DNA of 18,052 nucleotides from DATLSM01 sp049585815 (GTDB lineage Bacteria > Actinomycetota > Thermoleophilia > Solirubrobacterales > 70-9): the NCBI GenBank assembly GCA_049585815.1, contig JBAVAR010000093.1, forward strand, positions 1 through 18,052, read 5' to 3'. The notes beneath the pieces were generated by a model. The model was given only the letters and a program-made list of their open reading frames with translations. It made no database searches and had not been told where the DNA came from. Position 1 is the stretch's first letter. Every line of letters begins with the position of its first letter. A program made the translations under genes and the position numbers. Shown in pieces: positions 8,677 to 14,906 of the stretch.

Positions 8677-8706
8677 TCGGCTTGCCGCGTATGCCTCATG
8701 AGTCCT
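8677..8706 (-). promoter_or_regulatory. Conserved upstream element of NERD copy 1
   Basis: On the minus strand AGGACTCATG (8697-8706) is followed after 12 nt by CAAGCCGA (8677-8684), ending 11 nt before the ATG at 8665. The same pair with the same 12-nt gap precedes the second NERD gene (13325-13355). TTGTCG-N17-CATACG in this area could be the promoter. The element overlaps the ATG at 8698 of the divergent gene, which argues against that codon as its start. Confidence 0.5.
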
Positions 8707-8743
8707 GTAACGACAAGGAGTGGCGTTGGATACGACTTTGCCG

Positions 8744-8749
8744 TATCGT
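8744..8749 (+). promoter_or_regulatory. Putative leaderless -10 box (TATCGT)
   Basis: TATCGT lies 8 nt before the GTG at 8758 of the secreted protein gene. Together with the position of the signal peptide it favours 8758 over the upstream ATG at 8698. Confidence 0.4.
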
Positions 8750-8757
8750 CTCGCGGC

Positions 8758-10005
8758 GTGTCGTCGATCCGGTTTCGTCTCCTCGTCTCGCTCTTCGCCG
8801 CCCTCGCTTTGCTTGGAGTTGCCGCTGGCCAAGCAAGCGCATCTCCGGGCGCCTACCGGGTGCTGATCGTCGAAGCAGACGAAAAACCCCCCCTTGAATT
8901 GCAGAAACAGCTCGCCGCCTTCCCCGACGTCGCCTCAGTCGAAATCCTCGATGCCGGCGAAGAAGGTGGCACGGAAACCCCTACCGCCGCGAAGCTCGAG
9001 GGTTATGACCTTGTGATCAGCATGAGCGATGACCGCTACCTGGATCCGACGGCCTATGGCAATGCGCTCGCCGACTATGTCGACTCCGGCGGTGTCGTCG
9101 TCCAGTACGCCTACGACAATTGGGAAGGCGCCGGCTCGGGACAAAACGGACCCGCAGGGCGCTTTGAAAGCGGCGGCTATCCACCGTTTGTCCCCGGAAG
9201 CAATCCCAATAACCCGGCCCTGACACTCGGCAGCTTCGACAGCGCAAGTCCCCTCATGGAAGGAGTTTCCGCTCTGCAGTCCGACGGCAACACCGAACCG
9301 ACACTGGCACCCGGCGCGACGTCGGTCGCGAAGTGGTCCAACGGGAAGGAACTGGTCGCCTACAAGGGCAGGGTCGTCTCAATCAGCGCCAATGTCGCCG
9401 GGGAGTCAACCTGGAGCGGTGATTTCGCCAGGTTGACGGTCAATGCGGTTCGCTGGCTCGGACGCCACACGCTGACCGTCGCCAATTCCAACCCCGCTGG
9501 AGGGACGGTGACCAGCAGCACGGGAGGTATTAGCTGCGGATCGACATGCAGCGCGGCCTTCGTCTACCAGGCGCCGGTCTCTCTCGCTGCGGCCGCCAAC
9601 CCGGGCTTCGCATTTGGCGGTTTCTCCGGCGCCTGCACAGGAACCTCTTGCAGCTTGACGATGGATGCCACCAAGAGCGTCAGCGCCAACTTCTTCTTGT
9701 TCAGCCTCGGCAAGAAAACGAAGCTGAACAAGAAGAAGGGAACCGGTCTGCTGGCCGTCAACCTCGGCGGAGCCGGGAGCGTCGCCCTAAGCGGCGCTGA
9801 GGTCAAGGTCCAAAGCAAGACCGTGCTCGCCGCCGGCAAGGTGATGCTTCCGATTTTGCCGAACGGCAAGGTGGCAAAGAAGCTGAAGAAGCGCGGCAAG
9901 GCCAAGGTGAAGTTCGATGTCACCTTCACACCTAGCGACGGCTCGGCTGCCAGTCTCGGTAAGACCGTCCTGCTTCGCTCAAGTTCGTCGTCCAAGCAGC
10001 GGTAG
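8758..10005 (+). CDS. Secreted protein: amidotransferase-like fold plus divergent InlB-type repeat
   Basis: From GTG 8758 the product is 415 residues and begins with a textbook signal peptide (MSSIRFRLLVSLFAALALLG, then AAGQASA as the likely cleavage region). The next 220 residues resemble class I glutamine-amidotransferase/ThuA-like folds (YRVLIVEAD, YDLVISMSDD, YVDSGGVVVQYA, GRVVSISANV), but no catalytic Cys-His pair is evident. Then comes a repeat module of about 75 residues, TLTVANSNPAGGTVTSS to KSVSANF, with Cys pairs in SCGSTCSAAF and GACTGTSCSL, as in divergent InlB B-repeats. A Lys-rich beta domain ends the protein (KKTKLNKKKG, KKLKKRGKAKVKF). It is likely exported to the cell surface, perhaps for binding. 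The open frame extends upstream to ATG 8698, but that codon sits inside the NERD upstream element. Ligand unknown. Confidence 0.8.
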   Translation: MSSIRFRLLVSLFAALALLGVAAGQASASPGAYRVLIVEADEKPPLELQKQLAAFPDVASVEILDAGEEGGTETPTAAKLEGYDLVISMSDDRYLDPTAYGNALADYVDSGGVVVQYAYDNWEGAGSGQNGPAGRFESGGYPPFVPGSNPNNPALTLGSFDSASPLMEGVSALQSDGNTEPTLAPGATSVAKWSNGKELVAYKGRVVSISANVAGESTWSGDFARLTVNAVRWLGRHTLTVANSNPAGGTVTSSTGGISCGSTCSAAFVYQAPVSLAAAANPGFAFGGFSGACTGTSCSLTMDATKSVSANFFLFSLGKKTKLNKKKGTGLLAVNLGGAGSVALSGAEVKVQSKTVLAAGKVMLPILPNGKVAKKLKKRGKAKVKFDVTFTPSDGSAASLGKTVLLRSSSSSKQR

Positions 10006-10082
10006 GCCCGCTCGATAGGGATCGTCGAAGCTCTGGGAGTCTCCTCTCAACTCACCGCGCGACTCCGGGCTAGATTTCGTAT

Positions 10083-10088
10083 TACAAT
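10083..10088 (+). promoter_or_regulatory. Putative leaderless -10 box (TACAAT) of the TA operon
   Basis: TACAAT lies 6 nt before the GTG at 10095, with no Shine-Dalgarno between them. A transcript starting at the GTG is the simplest reading. There is no good -35 match. Confidence 0.45.
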
Positions 10089-10183
10089 TCTGCGGTGGAG
10101 ATCCATCCGTCGGCACGCAAGCACGGTATCGCCGACGAGGACATCGAGCACGCGGTAGAGAACGCAATGAGCATCGACGAACA

Positions 10184-10372
10184 AGCCGACAAGTGCATAC
10201 CCGCTTCGTTCCGTCCGCTGCGGCCCTGACCGCGTCTCGTTGTTGCTTCGGCCAAACGTGGGCCTCGAGCCTGGAACGGCCGCACGGAGCCCGCAGTGGC
10301 GCGAGACGGCGACTCCGCACCAGGTTTCCGGCTGCGGCTCGCGGAGGCAACCGGGTATGCACCAGCCGACAA
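10184..10372. mobile_element. MITE-like insertion with 9-bp target duplication
   Basis: The element proper is 10193-10363 (171 bp). It begins GTGCATACCCG and ends CGGGTATGCACc, perfect 11-bp inverted termini with weaker similarity extending about 10 bp further (TCCG and GC-GCC matches inward). AGCCGACAA directly flanks it at 10184-10192 and 10364-10372. Removing the element and one repeat restores an intact toxin reading frame, which is strong proof of an insertion event. It has no transposase and no credible protein, so it must have been moved in trans by a related transposase. The 8-9 bp target duplication fits several IS families and does not identify one. I found no second copy of the termini in the window. 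Confidence 0.85.
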
Positions 10373-10498
10373 CACCCGCCTGTATCTGGAGCCGGCCCGC
10401 GACGCCGACCTGTTGGAGGTCTTGACGATTGTTCGTGAGGACGGCTCGGAGCTGGCGATCCACGCGATGAGAATGCGGCCGAAGTACCTCCCGTTGCT

Positions 10499-10506
10499 AG
10501 AAGGAG
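10499..10506 (+). promoter_or_regulatory. Shine-Dalgarno of the antitoxin gene
   Basis: AGAAGGAG lies 7 nt before the ATG at 10514 and overlaps the last codons of the toxin gene, so the antitoxin can be translated even though the toxin frame is broken. Confidence 0.65.
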
Positions 10507-10513
10507 ACTGACG

Positions 10514-10795
10514 ATGGCGAACAAGAAGAGCTACGGCAAGACGAAGAGCGGTATCCCGATCACCGAGGAGCTCGTCGAGAAGCTGGCGACCGAGGCGGAG
10601 AATGGCTACGACGTTGAGGAGACCCTGCGCCGTCGTCCCGGCCGCCCGACGATCGGCTCCGGCCCTGCTGCGGTCGAGTCAGTCCGCCTCGACCCCGAGT
10701 TGCGCCAGGCGCTGGCCCATCGAGCCCAACGTGACCACGAGGCGACTTCGTCGGTGATCCGCAAGGCTTTGCGCGAGTACCTCGAGGCGAGCTGA
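10514..10795 (+). CDS. CopG/ribbon-helix-helix antitoxin
   Basis: The product is 93 residues. The N-terminal half is KSYGKTKSGIPITEELVEKL followed by GYDVEE, the typical leader of this antitoxin family. RRRPGRPTIGSG links to the DNA-binding part, ESVRLDPELRQAL, ending in SSVIRKALREYL, which has the beta-helix-helix pattern of CopG/MetJ repressors. Its role is to neutralise the toxin encoded just upstream and to repress the shared promoter. It is intact, with a good Shine-Dalgarno and a 2-nt spacing from the toxin stop. Because the toxin gene is disrupted by an insertion, this is probably an orphan antitoxin. It could still act on related toxins elsewhere in the genome, which is an inference. 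Confidence 0.85.
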   Translation: MANKKSYGKTKSGIPITEELVEKLATEAENGYDVEETLRRRPGRPTIGSGPAAVESVRLDPELRQALAHRAQRDHEATSSVIRKALREYLEAS

Positions 10796-10905
10796 CCCAG
10801 GCTTCCCAAGCCGGGCCGCAGTCACCCGCAGGGCGGCCGCAGGCCGAGGCCGAGGAGCTTTCGCGACGAGCGCCTTGACGGCGGACCCGGCCCACAATCT
10901 TATCT

Positions 10906-10938
10906 GGTCGGCAGGCGACGCAGTCCGCCCTGCCGACC
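10906..10938. terminator. Strong hairpin between convergent genes
   Basis: GGTCGGCAGG (10906-10915) and CCTGCCGACC (10929-10938) form a perfect 10-bp stem with a 13-nt loop. It lies between the antitoxin stop at 10795 (+) and the NTF2-like stop at 10995 (-), where a bidirectional terminator is expected. Neither side has a convincing T-run. TTGACG at 10875-10880 could also be a -35 box leading into it. Confidence 0.45.
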
Positions 10939-10994
10939 CACATGCAGCAGTCCCAGTCAACGCCCAAGCCTCGCCCGCGCCACGGGGTAGCCGC

Positions 10995-11350
10995 CTACGT
11001 CTCCTCCTCCACCTCCATCCTCACGATCAGCCCGTCGTTCAGCCAGTAGCGGTGCCGCACCCGCGAATCGCTCAGCAGCTCGCCGCTTTGCGCGTCGTGG
11101 ACCACCTGGTGCACCTCGACCGTGACGCTCCCGCCCGCCTCCTCGCGGAACCCCTCGGGCTCGACCCGGCTGCAGATCGCCTCGAACTGGCGCCGCCAGT
11201 AGTCGCGGACCGCTTCCCGGCCGACACCGGGCCACCCTCCCAGGCATTGGGCCGGTCGACCTCGGGGTGCATCAGCTCGATCGCGGCATCGAGGTCGCGG
11301 GCATTGAAGGCCGCATACGCCGCATTCAGGACTCGTTCCTCTCCGGCCAC
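10995..11350 (-). pseudogene. NTF2/SnoaL-like protein with a one-base frameshift
   Basis: The N-terminal part reads NAAYAAFNARDLDAAIELMH and then PEVDRPNAWEGG, the classic first helix and strand of NTF2/SnoaL-like domains. Near 11217-11224 the frame is lost. The following bases read REAVRDYWRRQFEAI, SVTVEVHQVVHD and RVRHRYWLNDGLIVRMEVEE in the next frame, to a TAG at 10995. Restoring one G (GTG TCG GGC CGG GAA) gives a complete protein of 118 residues. Such small cone-shaped domains bind diverse small molecules or act as enzymes; no specific ligand can be assigned. The start GTG at 11350 is 4 nt after the stop of the glycosylase gene, so the two formed an operon. A one-base slip in a G/C run may be an assembly error. 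Confidence 0.7.
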
Positions 11351-11354
11351 CCGT

Positions 11355-11823
11355 TCATCCCCGGGCGCAAGCCCGCGCCAGCTCCCGCCAAGGCTCGACA
11401 TCCCAATACCGCCGCGCGGCGCCCGACGTCGACGGCAGCACCCAGACTGCCGCGCCGCCGATCCGCTCCGGCTGGCGCCCGTAGCCGACCGTGCGCTCAA
11501 GAGCGCCGCGAGCTGCGTTTTTGCCGTTCGACGCGGGCCTGTAGGCCGGCGACGTCGAACTCGACCGTCCCGACCTCCTCGTCGGAGCCGTGCAGCACCT
11601 TGCAGATGTCGGTCAGCCCGATCCCGAACTCCGCCAGCCGCACGAATTCGGCTGGCGCCACCTGCACCGGCGTCAGCCCGATTGCGTGCAGCGTCACCCA
11701 GAATGAGTTACCAGGCCCCGCGTAGTACGCACCGGCCCTCGCCGACGTCGTGCCGGCAGCAGTCCCGCAGAACACGACCCTTAGGCCAGGACGAAGGATG
11801 TCGGGCAGCACGTCGGCAGCCAT
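11355..11823 (-). pseudogene. mug: Mismatch-specific uracil/thymine DNA glycosylase with internal deletion
   Basis: The first 100 residues match MUG-type glycosylases, which remove U or T from G mismatches: LRVVFCGTAAGTTSARAGAY (where E. coli MUG has GINPG), then YAGPGNSFWVTLHAIGLTP and EFGIGLTDICK. After ARVE the frame breaks near 11525-11530. The rest is present in another frame: NGKNAARGALE, GYGRQPERIGGAAVWVLPST and SGAARRYWDVEPWRELARA. Relative to family members about nine residues (the strand PRVLAF and its flank) are missing. A deletion of about 28 nt would explain both the gap and the frameshift, so the gene is very likely dead. The start ATG has TAGCGT 6 nt upstream. The NTF2-like gene follows at once. 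Confidence 0.8.
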
Positions 11824-11829
11824 CCCTCC

Positions 11830-11835
11830 ACGCTA
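11830..11835 (-). promoter_or_regulatory. Putative leaderless -10 box (TAGCGT) of the glycosylase operon
   Basis: TAGCGT on the minus strand, 6 nt before the ATG at 11823. The GGAGGG between them touches the start codon and is too close to act as a Shine-Dalgarno. Confidence 0.4.
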
Positions 11836-11923
11836 CGTGCCCTCGACGACGACGGCCACCCCATGCTCCACTCGGAGGATGCGCGGCCATTTGTGCGGGT
11901 TTCGCGCCGGACGCTTCGGCAGG

Positions 11924-12310
11924 ATGGCCGACGTGCCAGAAGACCCAACTGCCATCAAAGAGCTGGGCCTGCTGCTCCAGACGGCGATGATCGCCCACGA
12001 GGCCATCTTCGAGATTCGGCGTGAGCTGATCGCGAGCGATCAAGGCAATCCCGAGCAGGCCCAGCTCCTTGAGGAGTCGGCGCGAATCGCGACGGTCGAG
12101 CTGCCCGGTCTCTCGGCCACTGCCCGCCAGCTCTCCGCCAAATGGCGGGATCAGGTCTTGCTCGACGCCGAGGGAGCGACGCAGACGCTCGCTGAGCTGA
12201 AATCCGAGTTGGCGCGCATCAAGGTCGACGCCGAGTCCTTGCTCGACCGGCAGTTGCAGATCGCCGCCCGGATGGACTCGATGGGAGGCGGTAGGGCTAC
12301 GCTGAAGCGA
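11924..12310 (+). CDS. Small helical protein of unknown function, natural stop uncertain
   Basis: From the ATG at 11924 the protein reads MADVPEDPTAIKELGLLLQT and continues as a long, charged, heptad-like helix (EIRRELIASDQGNPEQAQLL, LKSELARIKVDAESLL, RQLQIAARMDSM). It looks soluble and coiled-coil forming; I do not recognise a family. The frame stays open to 12805, but past about 12300 its composition turns Arg/Pro-rich and it runs antisense to another small gene, so that extension is probably not real. In the neighbouring frames stops occur at about 12291 and 12305, just where the opposing gene ends, which suggests a lost base near the 3' end. I give an approximate end. Confidence 0.5.
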
Positions 12311-12524
12311 GGCGAGAAGCCGCCGCCTGCTCATAACGGTCAGCCAGCGCTAGGGCCGCGTCGCGATAACCATCGATGTCGGTCTGCGCCGCCTGGGCGC
12401 GAAGCTCCTCGGCGCGTACGGAAAGCTCCCTCGCGGGCTGGGTGGCGTCCTCCAAGCGCTTTTCCATCAGCTCCAGCGCCCAACGATGCTTGTCAGGAAG
12501 GTCCGGCCACACGCGAGTTTCCAT
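12297..12524 (-). CDS. Small helical protein of unknown function
   Basis: The product is 75 residues: METRVWPDLPDKHRWALELM, then EKRLEDATQPARELSVRAEE and an Ala/Gln-rich helix ending AASRLASA. It is predicted to be almost wholly alpha-helical and soluble. The ATG at 12524 is preceded by TACACT after 8 nt with no Shine-Dalgarno, matching the leaderless pattern seen elsewhere. An open frame extends further upstream, but that part has no coding look. It converges on the helical protein gene starting at 11924. Function unknown. Confidence 0.55.
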   Translation of the reverse strand: METRVWPDLPDKHRWALELMEKRLEDATQPARELSVRAEELRAQAAQTDIDGYRDAALALADRYEQAAASRLASA

Positions 12525-12532
12525 TGACGGAA

Positions 12533-12538
12533 AGTGTA
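12533..12538 (-). promoter_or_regulatory. Putative leaderless -10 box (TACACT)
   Basis: TACACT on the minus strand, 8 nt before the ATG at 12524 of the small helical protein. Confidence 0.35.
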
Positions 12539-12644
12539 GCCCGCCCGCAAGACCCCGCAAGGCGGGCGACCATGCCTCGCCCGCCATCGCGGCGGGTCGG
12601 TCGCGGTGTAGAGCGAGTTCGTCGTCGCCGCCTTGCCGGCGCTA

Positions 12645-13313
12645 TCACGCGACGGCGTTGGCCAGCCGCTCCGCCACGCCCCGCGCTTCCTGCGCAGACA
12701 TCACCGGTTTGCGCCGCCCCAGGTACCCCGCGAGCATTCGCGCCGGCAGGACCGTCACCCCTCTGCGTCGTGCCGGCACCGACCCGACCAGATAGGCCTC
12801 GCTGAACACCAGCAGCGCCTGAACCTCCATCCCCGAGATCCGCTCGATCAGCTTGTCCTCGGCGTAAGCCTGCTTCAACCACCTCGGGTCCAGCCGATCG
12901 ACCGAGATCCGTCCTCGATGGCTCTTCGTCTCGATCGTGAAGATCCCCCCCGGTCCGACCACGACGTGATCGACGTTGCCGCGCCCGGATATGGCGACAT
13001 CGTGGATCGCCATCCAGCCTTCGCCGGCAAGCCCATCCAGAACCGCCCCGACGCTCTCCTCGCCTTCCGCTCCCCGGATCCAACGATCGAACCGCAGGCC
13101 GACACTTCGATCGGCGATCACCAGCACCCCGATCATGACCAGTGCCACCGCGGCCAACGCCCATTCGCGCATCCCGAGCACCACGATGGCGAAGAGGAGC
13201 AGCATCACCGCGCAGCCGCCCACAGCCAGCATCCGTGTCGCGATCTCGCCAGCGTGCGCCCGGGCATGCTGTCCCGCCGCTCGCGGTCCCGACTTCAGCG
13301 ATCCGCTCTCCAT
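12645..13313 (-). CDS. NERD-domain membrane protein, copy 2
   Basis: The paralogue of the gene at 7997-8665 has the same plan: a conserved N-terminal PRAAGQHARAHA, two membrane helices (about 30-48 and 53-68), then the NERD core GAEGEESVGAVLDGLAGEGW and NVDHVVVGPGGIFTIETK. Asp116, Glu129 and Lys131 (counted from the TTG one codon upstream) match the predicted nuclease residues. The membrane part and the C-terminus differ clearly from copy 1, while the 50-residue core is identical. I choose the ATG at 13313; a TTG one codon upstream is in frame but matches copy 1 less well. It is not followed by a cyclase/AAA gene; it stands alone between two small-gene clusters. The substrate is unknown. Confidence 0.87.
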   Translation of the reverse strand: MESGSLKSGPRAAGQHARAHAGEIATRMLAVGGCAVMLLLFAIVVLGMREWALAAVALVMIGVLVIADRSVGLRFDRWIRGAEGEESVGAVLDGLAGEGWMAIHDVAISGRGNVDHVVVGPGGIFTIETKSHRGRISVDRLDPRWLKQAYAEDKLIERISGMEVQALLVFSEAYLVGSVPARRRGVTVLPARMLAGYLGRRKPVMSAQEARGVAERLANAVA

Positions 13314-13324
13314 CAAGCACCGGA

Positions 13325-13355
13325 TTCGGCTTGATCGATCCAGACCATGAGTCCT
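13325..13355 (-). promoter_or_regulatory. Conserved upstream element of NERD copy 2
   Basis: AGGACTCATG (13346-13355) and CAAGCCGAA (13325-13333) on the minus strand, separated by 12 nt as in copy 1 while the spacer itself differs. The distance to the start codon is also alike. It may be a promoter or a regulator site. Confidence 0.5.
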
Positions 13356-13398
13356 GCACGGCGTTGGTCGGCACGCGGTCCTCCGCCCGGCACCTGCC

Positions 13399-13404
13399 TA
13401 CGAT
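13399..13404 (+). promoter_or_regulatory. Possible -10 box (TACGAT)
   Basis: TACGAT lies 9 nt before the GTG at 13414, slightly further than in the other leaderless candidates of this window. Confidence 0.25.
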
Positions 13405-13413
13405 CGCCGCCAG

Positions 13414-13623
13414 GTGACCGGCATCGTAATTGGCGGGATATTCGCCCACGCACTCTCTGGCGCCGTCGCGGTTCTTGTGGCCCTCACGGGGCTCTTCGGT
13501 GGCGCCGCGCACTATGCGGCAATCCTCGCCGGGCGCTCCGAACGCGATGTCGAGCGGGCCACCGGAATCGGATTCTTCTTCGGCTTCGCCCTCGGTGTCC
13601 TTGTCCTCGACGCTCTGACCTGA
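13414..13623 (+). CDS. Tiny two-helix membrane protein
   Basis: The product is 69 residues. Two hydrophobic segments are clear: GIVIGGIFAHALSGAVAVLV with ALTGLFGG (3-30), and GIGFFFGFALGVLVLDAL (50-67). A charged loop, RSERDVERA, lies between them. The GTG start has no Shine-Dalgarno. It is followed after 15 nt by another tiny membrane protein on the same strand, so the two may act together. I do not recognise a family. Confidence 0.6.
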   Translation: MTGIVIGGIFAHALSGAVAVLVALTGLFGGAAHYAAILAGRSERDVERATGIGFFFGFALGVLVLDALT

Positions 13624-13625
13624 TC

Positions 13626-13631
13626 TACACT
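13626..13631 (+). promoter_or_regulatory. Putative leaderless -10 box (TACACT)
   Basis: TACACT, 7 nt before the ATG at 13639, in a 15-nt gap between two small genes. The second gene therefore seems to have its own promoter, although it directly follows the first. Confidence 0.4.
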
Positions 13632-13638
13632 TTCTCCT

Positions 13639-13878
13639 ATGGCCATCCGCATCGCCCTCTTCGCCATCCCGACCGCTGCGGTCGCCGGGCTCGTGCTGTT
13701 GCTGAACGGACTCGACGCGAACGCCGGCATCGCCGTCGCCGCCCTCGGCGTGGTCGCGGTGTTCAGCGGCGCCGCCCTGGGTTACTTCGCAGACCGGCTG
13801 CCTGACTTTCCACGCGCGCGTCGTAGCCAGCCCGGGGGCGGCCACCGCCTCGCCGGCGTCCACGACGCTCATCACTGA
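13639..13878 (+). CDS. Tiny two-helix membrane protein
   Basis: The product is 79 residues with helices at about 3-23 (RIALFAIPTAAVAGLVLLL) and 29-50 (GIAVAALGVVAVFSGAALGYF), then a basic tail ending HDAHH. Its size and topology resemble the preceding 69-residue protein, but the sequences are not obviously alike. The start is the ATG at 13639, with TACACT 7 nt upstream. Function unknown. Confidence 0.55.
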   Translation: MAIRIALFAIPTAAVAGLVLLLNGLDANAGIAVAALGVVAVFSGAALGYFADRLPDFPRARRSQPGGGHRLAGVHDAHH

Positions 13879-13916
13879 GCTCTCCTTCATTCTCAGCTCG
13901 CGACTGCATGCGCCGA

Positions 13917-13935
13917 AGTCAACGTCAAGTTGACT
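13917..13935. repeat. Inverted repeat AGTCAAC-N5-GTTGACT
   Basis: Perfect 7-bp arms around GTCAA, in the gene-free stretch 13879-14118. It could be an operator or a weak hairpin. The half-site is the same as in the inverted repeat at 739-754 but in the opposite arrangement. Nothing else in this 240-bp gap is supportable. Confidence 0.4.
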
Positions 13936-14118
13936 CAGCGGCCCTTGGCCGGTCACACCCAACGATCTCCGGCGATCTTGCGACTGACCCAACCTCTTAC
14001 TATCTGCCTTGCAACTGCCGCCCAAAAGCGCACCGGATGCGCCGGCGAGGTGTCTACTCGTCTGACTTCGGCCGGACGGCCTCGATCGTGAGCCCGGTGG
14101 CTGCCACGCCGATGCAGG

Positions 14119-14535
14119 TCAGCTCGGCAGCAGTTCCAGAGCCTCTACGTGCGCCGGCCGCATCGTGCCGAAGTGGCGGTGGTCGAGCGTCGCGACCTTC
14201 GACTCGCCCAAACGCTCCACCAGCGCCAGGACGCTGGCGTCAACGACCCCCACCTTCAGGTCTGCGTAGGTGCGCTGAAGTTCGTGAGAGCGCTGCAGGT
14301 CGCCATGCGTTGGGTCCTCCACTCTGTAGGCCCCGCCCAGCAGGTCTTCGACGAACGCGAGCCAGACGTCCAGGGTCAACCGCTCGTGGCACCAGTAGTC
14401 GACCTCTGCGAGGACGAGCGTCGGGACGATCAGGTCCTCGCGCGAGTCGGTGATCAGCCTGGCGCACGGCCGGTGATCGGGATCGGCGGCGTCGAGTGCC
14501 GCCAGCAGGGCGCTGGTGTCGAGGACCAGCGCCAC
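14119..14535 (-). CDS. vapC: VapC-type PIN-domain toxin
   Basis: The 138-residue PIN-domain ribonuclease has the four expected acidic residues: Asp6 in LVLDTSAL, Glu44 in VLAEVDYW, Asp99 in GVVDASVLAL and Asp118 in ATLDHRHFG. VapC toxins cleave tRNA or rRNA when freed from the antitoxin. Length and motif spacing are normal, so the enzyme should be active. The GTG start directly abuts the TAG stop of the antitoxin gene (TAGGTG), which implies translational coupling. The RNA target cannot be told from the sequence. Confidence 0.92.
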   Translation of the reverse strand: MALVLDTSALLAALDAADPDHRPCARLITDSREDLIVPTLVLAEVDYWCHERLTLDVWLAFVEDLLGGAYRVEDPTHGDLQRSHELQRTYADLKVGVVDASVLALVERLGESKVATLDHRHFGTMRPAHVEALELLPS

Positions 14536-14763
14536 CTACACCGGGCGGCGGGCAACCGGCTCGGTTGCTGTCTGCGCCGCGCTGCGGCCATCGCTGGAGC
14601 GCCCCAACCCGACCCGGGGGCGATGCCCCGCCCTGATTGCGACGGCCTTCTCCTCGACCGCCTCCGCGAGTACGGCGCTGAGACTGGCTCCTCGCCTGCG
14701 CGCCTCGCTCTCGAGCGTCGCGAGCGCCTCTACGTCGGCGCTGAGTGTCGTTCTACGATTCAT
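14536..14763 (-). CDS. vapB: VapB-type ribbon-helix-helix antitoxin
   Basis: The product is 75 residues. The N-terminal MNRRTTLSADVEALATLESE is a ribbon-helix-helix DNA-binding start, with ARRRGASLSAVLAEAVEEKA as the helical part. The C-terminal tail (from GHRPRVGLG) is the flexible segment that usually wraps the toxin. It should bind VapC and repress the shared promoter. The ATG at 14763 has TAGCAT 8 nt upstream and no Shine-Dalgarno. A cluster of palindromes overlaps that promoter. Confidence 0.85.
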   Translation of the reverse strand: MNRRTTLSADVEALATLESEARRRGASLSAVLAEAVEEKAVAIRAGHRPRVGLGRSSDGRSAAQTATEPVARRPV

Positions 14764-14771
14764 GATTCACG

Positions 14772-14794
14772 ATGCTAGCACCGGGTGCAATTGC
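14772..14794 (-). promoter_or_regulatory. vapBC promoter and palindromic operator
   Basis: On the minus strand TAGCAT (14772-14777) is a likely -10 box, 8 nt before the vapB ATG. Three overlapping palindromes cover and precede it: TGCTAGCA (14773-14780), GCACC-G-GGTGC (14778-14788) and GCAATTGC (14787-14794). This is what an autoregulated VapBC promoter would look like; the binding itself is inferred. Confidence 0.5.
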
Positions 14795-14906
14795 TTTATT
14801 GCCCTCGACCAACCCTCCAAGCCCCCTGTATGAGGACACCGTCCGGGCCGATACAAGGCACATCGCCCGCGCCCCGCGCCAAGCCCCCGATGCCCTTGCC
14901 CGGCAA

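Larger units (their letters stand above)
10095..10511 (+). pseudogene. TA-operon toxin gene split by a small inverted-repeat element
   Basis: The 5' part encodes MEIHPSARKHGIADEDIEHA and continues to SIDEQAD before running into foreign sequence and a TGA. The 3' part encodes NTRLYLEPARDADLLEVLTI and ends in HAMRMRPKYLPLLEGD. Removing 171 bp plus one copy of a 9-bp direct repeat rejoins the two in frame (DEQAD/NTRLY) to a 78-residue protein. That protein matches a common actinobacterial small toxin found directly before a CopG-type antitoxin. The net insertion is 180 nt, so the frame is kept but a stop lies inside. A fragment starting at GTG 10296 could still be made, but without the toxin N-terminus. 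The antitoxin follows after 2 nt. The exact toxin activity of this family is not clear to me. Confidence 0.85.

Noticed and set aside
8698..8757. ATG at 8698 as the start of the secreted protein
   Set aside because: It would add 20 polar residues before the signal peptide, has no Shine-Dalgarno, and lies in the conserved upstream element of the divergent NERD gene. GTG 8758 has a -10 box and gives a clean signal peptide.
10293..10511. A separate 71-residue gene starting at GTG 10296
   Set aside because: Its C-terminal part is the 3' half of the interrupted toxin and its N-terminal part lies in the inserted element, so it is a by-product of the insertion.
739..13935. Inverted repeats at 739-754 and 13917-13935 as one regulon
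   Set aside because: They share the GTTGAC/GTCAAC half-site, but in opposite order and with different spacing. GTTGAC is also close to a -35 consensus, so chance is likely.
12493..14025. A 510-codon open frame on the minus strand
   Set aside because: It is an alternate frame across the NERD copy 2 gene and the two small membrane genes, very rich in Arg/Gly and without any motif. The NERD frame carries the conserved domain.
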